A DNA stretch of 64,000 nucleotides from a bacterium (lineage in GTDB: Bacteria; Pseudomonadota; Alphaproteobacteria; Acetobacterales; Acetobacteraceae): NCBI GenBank assembly GCA_026224825.1, contig JAMFRO010000088.1:1-64000 (forward strand). Reading direction: 5' to 3'. This document shows positions 60,047-64,000 of this stretch, in pieces. A program made the translations under genes and the position numbers. The notes below the pieces were generated by a model, which saw nothing but the letters and a program-made list of their open reading frames with translations, did no database searches and was not told the DNA's origin. Within the stretch, counting starts at the first letter, position 1, and each line of letters begins with the position of its first letter.

Positions 60047-61405
60047 ATGCTCGCGCCATATCTGTTCCAGGCCAATAGCAGCAACTCTATATCCAATGGC
60101 AAAAGGCGGACCTGTAATAGCAAAATCATTTGGGCGGCCATCGCTGCTGCCACATTGCTAAGCGCACCTGCCGCCAAAGCCCAGAGTTTCGACACGAGCT
60201 TGTACCAGTGGCTCAACCAGAAAACGATGACTGGAGACTGGGGGGGGCTGCGTACGTCGCTGGTCGACGATGGCATCAAATTTCGTGGTTCATATAATAA
60301 TGAATTTGCGGACGTCATGTCCGGCGGCGAAAGACAAGGAAACGGCGAATCTCAGCAATTTGCTTACGGCGTGGACGTGGATCTTGGCAAACTCGTTGGG
60401 TTGAATGGTACGATCTTTCACCTTACGTTCAACTCACGGCAAGGCCGAAGTGCATCAGCGGATTTCATAGGCAACAAGTTAGCGGTGCAGGAAAACTACG
60501 GCGCCGGTGAGACCACGCGCATTACGGAGGTTAGCGTTGAGCAGGCGTTGGACGGGAATTTCGTCTCATTGAAAGGTGGTTTCTACCCAATGGGCAACGA
60601 CTTCGCCGGCACCTCGTTGCTTTGTGACTTCCAGAACGTGGGCTTCTGTGCTCACCCGCAGAATCTGCCCAATAGCTCAGGCTGGTCAGACAATCCGACT
60701 GGTAAATGGGGCGGCCGCGTCAAATTCAACATCTCTCCCGTGCTGTACACGGAAGCTGGGGTCTACGACGTGAACCCGACCTATGGCCAACCCGGCAATG
60801 GTTTGAAAATGAGCACCAATGGGTCCACCGGTGCTCTCATTGTGTTGGAGACAGGCTACACCACCGCTCTGGGCATGGCGCAATTGCCTGGCCATTACAA
60901 AATTGGTGCCTATTATGATACATCGGAAGTCAAGGACGCTGCTATTCCGGGCCAATTTGATAATGGCCGGTATGGTATGTACGTGTTGGTTGATCAGATG
61001 CTCTGCAGTTTCGATGGTACTCCGAAACGTGGGTTGGTAGCACTAGGGCAGTTTTCCACCTCGGACCGCCGTACGGCGGTGTTCAAACAGACCATTGGTG
61101 CCGAGTTGATCGCTCTCGGGCCTTTCGATGTGAGACCGAGTGATTTTATCGATATCGGTTATCTCCGTGCAGGAATTAACGAACGTACCATAAATGCGGA
61201 ATATGCAAAATTGGCGGCAGAGAATATCAATGAGGGTGGTTTATCGCAAGGCGAGAATCTTATCGAAGTTGGCTATGGCCTGGCGGCTACGCCATGGCTG
61301 ACAATCCAACCGAACTTACAATATGTAATCAATCCGGGTGCATTCGCGTACAAGCACTATCCGAATGCCTGGGTATTCGGCCTAAAAACGGACGTGATAT
61401 TCTAG
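60047..61405 (+). CDS. oprB: Carbohydrate-selective porin, OprB family
   Basis: A 452-residue outer-membrane barrel with a signal peptide (about 1-46, ending AKAQ). The OprB pattern is clear: MTGDWGGLRTSLVDDGIKFRGSY (only the first 15 are cited as the core), LKGGFYPMGNDFAG, GYGLAATPWLTIQPNLQYVINPG and a terminal Phe. It lets sugars cross the outer membrane. It diverges from the second dehydrogenase operon, so it likely supplies those enzymes. Confidence 0.94.
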   Translation: MLAPYLFQANSSNSISNGKRRTCNSKIIWAAIAAATLLSAPAAKAQSFDTSLYQWLNQKTMTGDWGGLRTSLVDDGIKFRGSYNNEFADVMSGGERQGNGESQQFAYGVDVDLGKLVGLNGTIFHLTFNSRQGRSASADFIGNKLAVQENYGAGETTRITEVSVEQALDGNFVSLKGGFYPMGNDFAGTSLLCDFQNVGFCAHPQNLPNSSGWSDNPTGKWGGRVKFNISPVLYTEAGVYDVNPTYGQPGNGLKMSTNGSTGALIVLETGYTTALGMAQLPGHYKIGAYYDTSEVKDAAIPGQFDNGRYGMYVLVDQMLCSFDGTPKRGLVALGQFSTSDRRTAVFKQTIGAELIALGPFDVRPSDFIDIGYLRAGINERTINAEYAKLAAENINEGGLSQGENLIEVGYGLAATPWLTIQPNLQYVINPGAFAYKHYPNAWVFGLKTDVIF

Positions 61406-61476
61406 GAAATGTGGACAATAGCGGATTGGGGCGTGACGGCGCGCGTACAGCTCGCTGACCGGTAAAGGAAACGGAA

Positions 61477-62037
61477 ATGGACAAGACCCGAGACGTCGCC
61501 GTGATCGTGGGCAGCCTTAGAAAAGATTCACTTAATCGGAAACTGGCGCATGCGCTTGCCGAGCTGGCGCCGGCCAGCCTGAAGCTTTCCATCATCGAGA
61601 TCGGGCAATTGTTCCTCTACGACCAGGACGGCGATGAACATCCACCGGCCGAATGGACCGCATTTCGCGAGCGGATACGCGCGGCTGATGCGGTTCTCTT
61701 TGTTACGCCCGAGCATAATCGCTCGGTGCCCGCCGCACTCAAGAACGCAATCGATGTCGGCTCCCGGCCTTATGGCAAGAGCGCTTGGAATGGCAAACCG
61801 GGCGCGGTTGTCAGTGCCTCACCGGGCGGCATCGGCGGGTTCGGCGCCAACCATCATTTGCGGCAGTCGCTTGTGTTCCTGAATGTCCCAGCCATGGCAC
61901 AGCCGGAGGCTTATATCGGCGGTGCTGACAAGCTGTTCGACGCCACAGGTCGGCTCGTCAACGATGGAACGCGGAAATTTTTGGCGGGCTTCATGCAGTC
62001 CTTCGATGCGTGGATAACCGCAAATCTAAAATCATAG
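61477..62037 (+). CDS. NADPH-dependent FMN reductase family protein
   Basis: A 186-residue flavodoxin-like reductase: VIVGSLRKDSLNRKLA at the N terminus binds FMN phosphate, and TPEHNRSVPAALKNAIDVGSRP is the family's second block. Such proteins reduce FMN, quinones or azo compounds using NADPH. A second redox gene follows in the same direction. Confidence 0.92.
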   Translation: MDKTRDVAVIVGSLRKDSLNRKLAHALAELAPASLKLSIIEIGQLFLYDQDGDEHPPAEWTAFRERIRAADAVLFVTPEHNRSVPAALKNAIDVGSRPYGKSAWNGKPGAVVSASPGGIGGFGANHHLRQSLVFLNVPAMAQPEAYIGGADKLFDATGRLVNDGTRKFLAGFMQSFDAWITANLKS

Positions 62038-62074
62038 GCAGATGCGATCTTGAGGCAATTTTAGGGCACTGAAT

Positions 62075-62683
62075 ATGAAAATCGCACTTATTGGCGTCAC
62101 GGGGCGTGTGGGATTACGTTTGACGACTGAACTCCTGGCCCGCGGCCACGCTGTAACCGGGATCGCGCGGCATGTGCCGGCCGACGTTCGCGCTGGTATT
62201 ACGATTCTCCAGGCCGAAGCAACAGACACTGACGTTCTGGAGCCACTCCTTGTAGGACATGACGCAGTGATCAGCGCCGCGCGGTTTGTAACCTCGGATG
62301 CGAACGCTCTAATCTCTGCGGTGAACGCCGCCGGGGTCAAAAGACTGCTTGTTGTAGGCGGAGCCGGTAGCCTTGAGGTCGCGCCAGGCAAGGCGTTGCT
62401 GGATACGGACGGATTTCCCGAGGCCTTCAGGGCCGAGGCGAAGGCCGGCGCATTTTTTCTCGAAAGACTCAGGTCGGAGCCTGATCTCGACTGGACCTTC
62501 CTTTCTCCGTCGGCGGATTTTGCTCCCGGCGTGCGCACGGGTCACTTTCGGCTTGGCGGCGATCAATTGCTGAGTGACGCAACCGGTAAGAGTCATATTT
62601 CGATGGAAGATTACGCCATCGCGATGGTCGACGAACTTGAACGGCCAGCACATAGCCGCCAACGCTTCACAGTCGGATACTAG
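62075..62683 (+). CDS. NAD(P)-binding oxidoreductase, NmrA/atypical SDR type
   Basis: A 202-residue Rossmann protein: IALIGVTGRVGLRLTTELLARGH at the start, then LLVVGGAGSLEVAPG and DWTFLSPSADFAPG. It fits the small NAD(P)H-binding group (YwnB/NmrA-like), whose members are redox sensors or reductases. Catalytic residues of classical SDRs are not clear, so the activity is uncertain. Confidence 0.9.
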   Translation: MKIALIGVTGRVGLRLTTELLARGHAVTGIARHVPADVRAGITILQAEATDTDVLEPLLVGHDAVISAARFVTSDANALISAVNAAGVKRLLVVGGAGSLEVAPGKALLDTDGFPEAFRAEAKAGAFFLERLRSEPDLDWTFLSPSADFAPGVRTGHFRLGGDQLLSDATGKSHISMEDYAIAMVDELERPAHSRQRFTVGY

Positions 62684-62690
62684 CGCCGCC

Positions 62691-62789
62691 ATGGTGCAGG
62701 TTGGTTCCTCGGGACATTCACTGCTGGAAGCACAATATATCGCCGGTGCTTATGATTTCGCGTTGTTCATCGCCGACGGGGAAATATGA
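62691..62789 (+). CDS. Possible 32-residue leader ORF coupled to the MFS gene
   Basis: A short frame from ATG 62691 encodes 32 residues (MVQVGSSGHSLLEAQYI...) and ends in TGA at 62787-62789, overlapping the MFS start as ATGA. It could be a translated leader or the remnant of a larger gene; no family is recognised. Confidence 0.35.
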   Translation: MVQVGSSGHSLLEAQYIAGAYDFALFIADGEI

Positions 62790-64000
62790 CCATAAAGCCT
62801 TCTTCAGAAGGCGGGGAAGCTGCGCCCGCGTCCGCCGCCACCGAGCGGGCGAAACCGATCTCGCCATGGAGAGCCTTCCACCACACAACATTCACAGTCG
62901 TTTGGATCGCCACTGTGGTCTCCAATACCGGATCTTGGATGTACAGCGCGGCCTCTGGCTGGCTGATGACGAGCCTCAATCCCGATCCAGTTATTGTCGC
63001 GATGGTTCAGGTCGCGACAAGCCTGCCGATGTTTCTGTTTGCTTTGCCGGCCGGCGCACTTGCTGACATCGTTGACCGGCGCCGGTTCTTGGTCGTCGTC
63101 GAAATATTGATCACCCTTATCGCGACGATCTTTGCGTTCCTCGTCTGGCGAGGCATGGTCACACCGAGAATATTGCTGCTGTTCACATTCCTCGTGGGAA
63201 TTGGCGCGGCCCTGGAGGCGCCGGCGTGGCAGCCGATTGTCCCGGCACTGGTGCCAAAGCGTGATTTGGCGCCGGCCCTGGTCGCCAACGGCTTGGGTAT
63301 CAATATCAGCCGGGCCATCGGGCCCGGGCTCGTGGGCGTTTTGGTTGCCGCATGGGGTATCCCCGGGCCCTTCTGGCTCAATGCCATCAGCAACGTAGGT
63401 GTTGTCGCAGCTCTCGTCTGGTGGCGCTCGCCGCAGAAAGTCAGCCGGACGCTGCCGGCGGAGCGTTTCATCAATGCAAACCGTGACGGCTTGCGTTATG
63501 CGAATAATAATCCGCCTCTGCGTGCTACATTGATGAGGGCACTCGGCTTCTTTCTGTTCGCCAGCGCTTACTGGGCGCTCCTGCCGTTAGTCGCACGCAC
63601 GCAGATCGGCGGTGGCGCTGCGCTCTACGGACTCCTTCTTGGCGCCATCGGCGTCGGTGCTCTTGCTGGTGCCTATCTTTTGCCTTGGCTCGGGCATCGG
63701 CTGGGCCCCGACCGGCTGGTGGCCGCAGGTTCGCTGGGCACCGCTTTATCGCTCCTACTCTATGGTTTGGCCCACGAGCCCTTCGCGGCTCTGGGCGCGA
63801 GCCTGCTGGCGGGCCTGTCATGGATTTGCGTCCTCTCTACGCTCAATGTGTCCGTTCAGATTGCCCTGCCTGAATGGGTGCGCGCGCGCGGACTCGCCGT
63901 CTTTGTCATGGTGTTTTTCGGCGCCGTCACCGTAGGCAGTGCGCTTTGGGGATACTTGGCCGGCTTGATTGGCCTCTCCGCCACCAATTTCGTGGCGGCC
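62786..64000 (+). CDS. MFS transporter, enterobactin-exporter-like (partial, runs off the window)
   Basis: From ATG 62786 the frame is open to the last base, at least 405 residues with no stop. After a hydrophilic N terminus (about 30 residues) come repeated membrane helices, the MFS motif A region PAGALADIVDRRRFLVVVE, and APAWQPIVPALVPKRDLAPAL with NISRAIGPGLVG, typical of the MFS_3 (EntS-like) exporters. The substrate is unknown; these proteins export siderophores or drugs. The C-terminal end lies beyond the window. Confidence 0.9.
   Translation, partial: MTIKPSSEGGEAAPASAATERAKPISPWRAFHHTTFTVVWIATVVSNTGSWMYSAASGWLMTSLNPDPVIVAMVQVATSLPMFLFALPAGALADIVDRRRFLVVVEILITLIATIFAFLVWRGMVTPRILLLFTFLVGIGAALEAPAWQPIVPALVPKRDLAPALVANGLGINISRAIGPGLVGVLVAAWGIPGPFWLNAISNVGVVAALVWWRSPQKVSRTLPAERFINANRDGLRYANNNPPLRATLMRALGFFLFASAYWALLPLVARTQIGGGAALYGLLLGAIGVGALAGAYLLPWLGHRLGPDRLVAAGSLGTALSLLLYGLAHEPFAALGASLLAGLSWICVLSTLNVSVQIALPEWVRARGLAVFVMVFFGAVTVGSALWGYLAGLIGLSATNFVAA

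Overview
The window is GC-rich chromosomal DNA from an alphaproteobacterium, most likely an acetic-acid-bacteria relative (Acetobacteraceae). Clues are the hopanoid operon hpnABCDE with hpnL, a Hint-domain secreted protein, an rluD-rpoH pair, periplasmic FAD/cytochrome c sugar dehydrogenases with an OprB porin, and large nested palindromic intergenic repeats. The placement is inferred from gene content; no 16S or ribosomal gene lies here.

1-16 kb: a dienelactone hydrolase, a fold-III ornithine/lysine decarboxylase, an OmpR-type two-component pair, a P-loop kinase, an ABC-F ATPase, ndk, a higBA toxin-antitoxin pair with a perfect 26-bp palindrome upstream, CtaG and an Lrp regulator. Then comes a tightly overlapping glp-like operon (two FAD enzymes, an FGGY kinase, a DMT permease). 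15-23 kb: an aldehyde dehydrogenase divergent from a polyamine-type ABC transporter, an AraC regulator and a ROK kinase.

23-34 kb: tusA, a deacetylase-family gene, xseB and ispA, then a MipA-like outer-membrane protein and the leftward hopanoid operon hpnA-B-C-D-E. A ferritin-like protein and hpnL diverge from it. ispA makes farnesyl diphosphate, and HpnC/D/E turn that into squalene, so prenyl supply and hopanoid synthesis sit side by side. 34-50 kb: mostly housekeeping genes (Hint protein, methyltransferase, gloB, rdgB, yqgE, peroxiredoxin, two glycosyltransferases, a globin-coupled chemoreceptor, slipin, rmuC, Sco, rpoH, rluD), one gene broken by a stop codon, and tRNA-Glu(UUC).

50-64 kb: right of tRNA-Glu the sequence looks less GC-rich and carries a periplasmic oxidation module. 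One operon has a Tat small subunit, a GMC flavoprotein, a tri-heme cytochrome and a lactonase. A second, convergent operon has a sorbitol-dehydrogenase-type small subunit, a [3Fe-4S]-type GMC flavoprotein and a tri-heme cytochrome, with a DoxX gene beyond it. An OprB porin diverges from the second operon. Two redox genes and an MFS exporter that runs off the window end follow. The inferred scheme: OprB admits sugars, the two dehydrogenases oxidise them in the periplasm, the lactonase opens lactones, and the cytochromes pass electrons to the membrane chain.

The most unusual feature is repeat architecture. Four copies of a 200-280-bp nested palindrome sit between genes. Their central stems differ in sequence yet remain perfectly paired, and arms of two copies run across the stop codons of both convergent neighbours.
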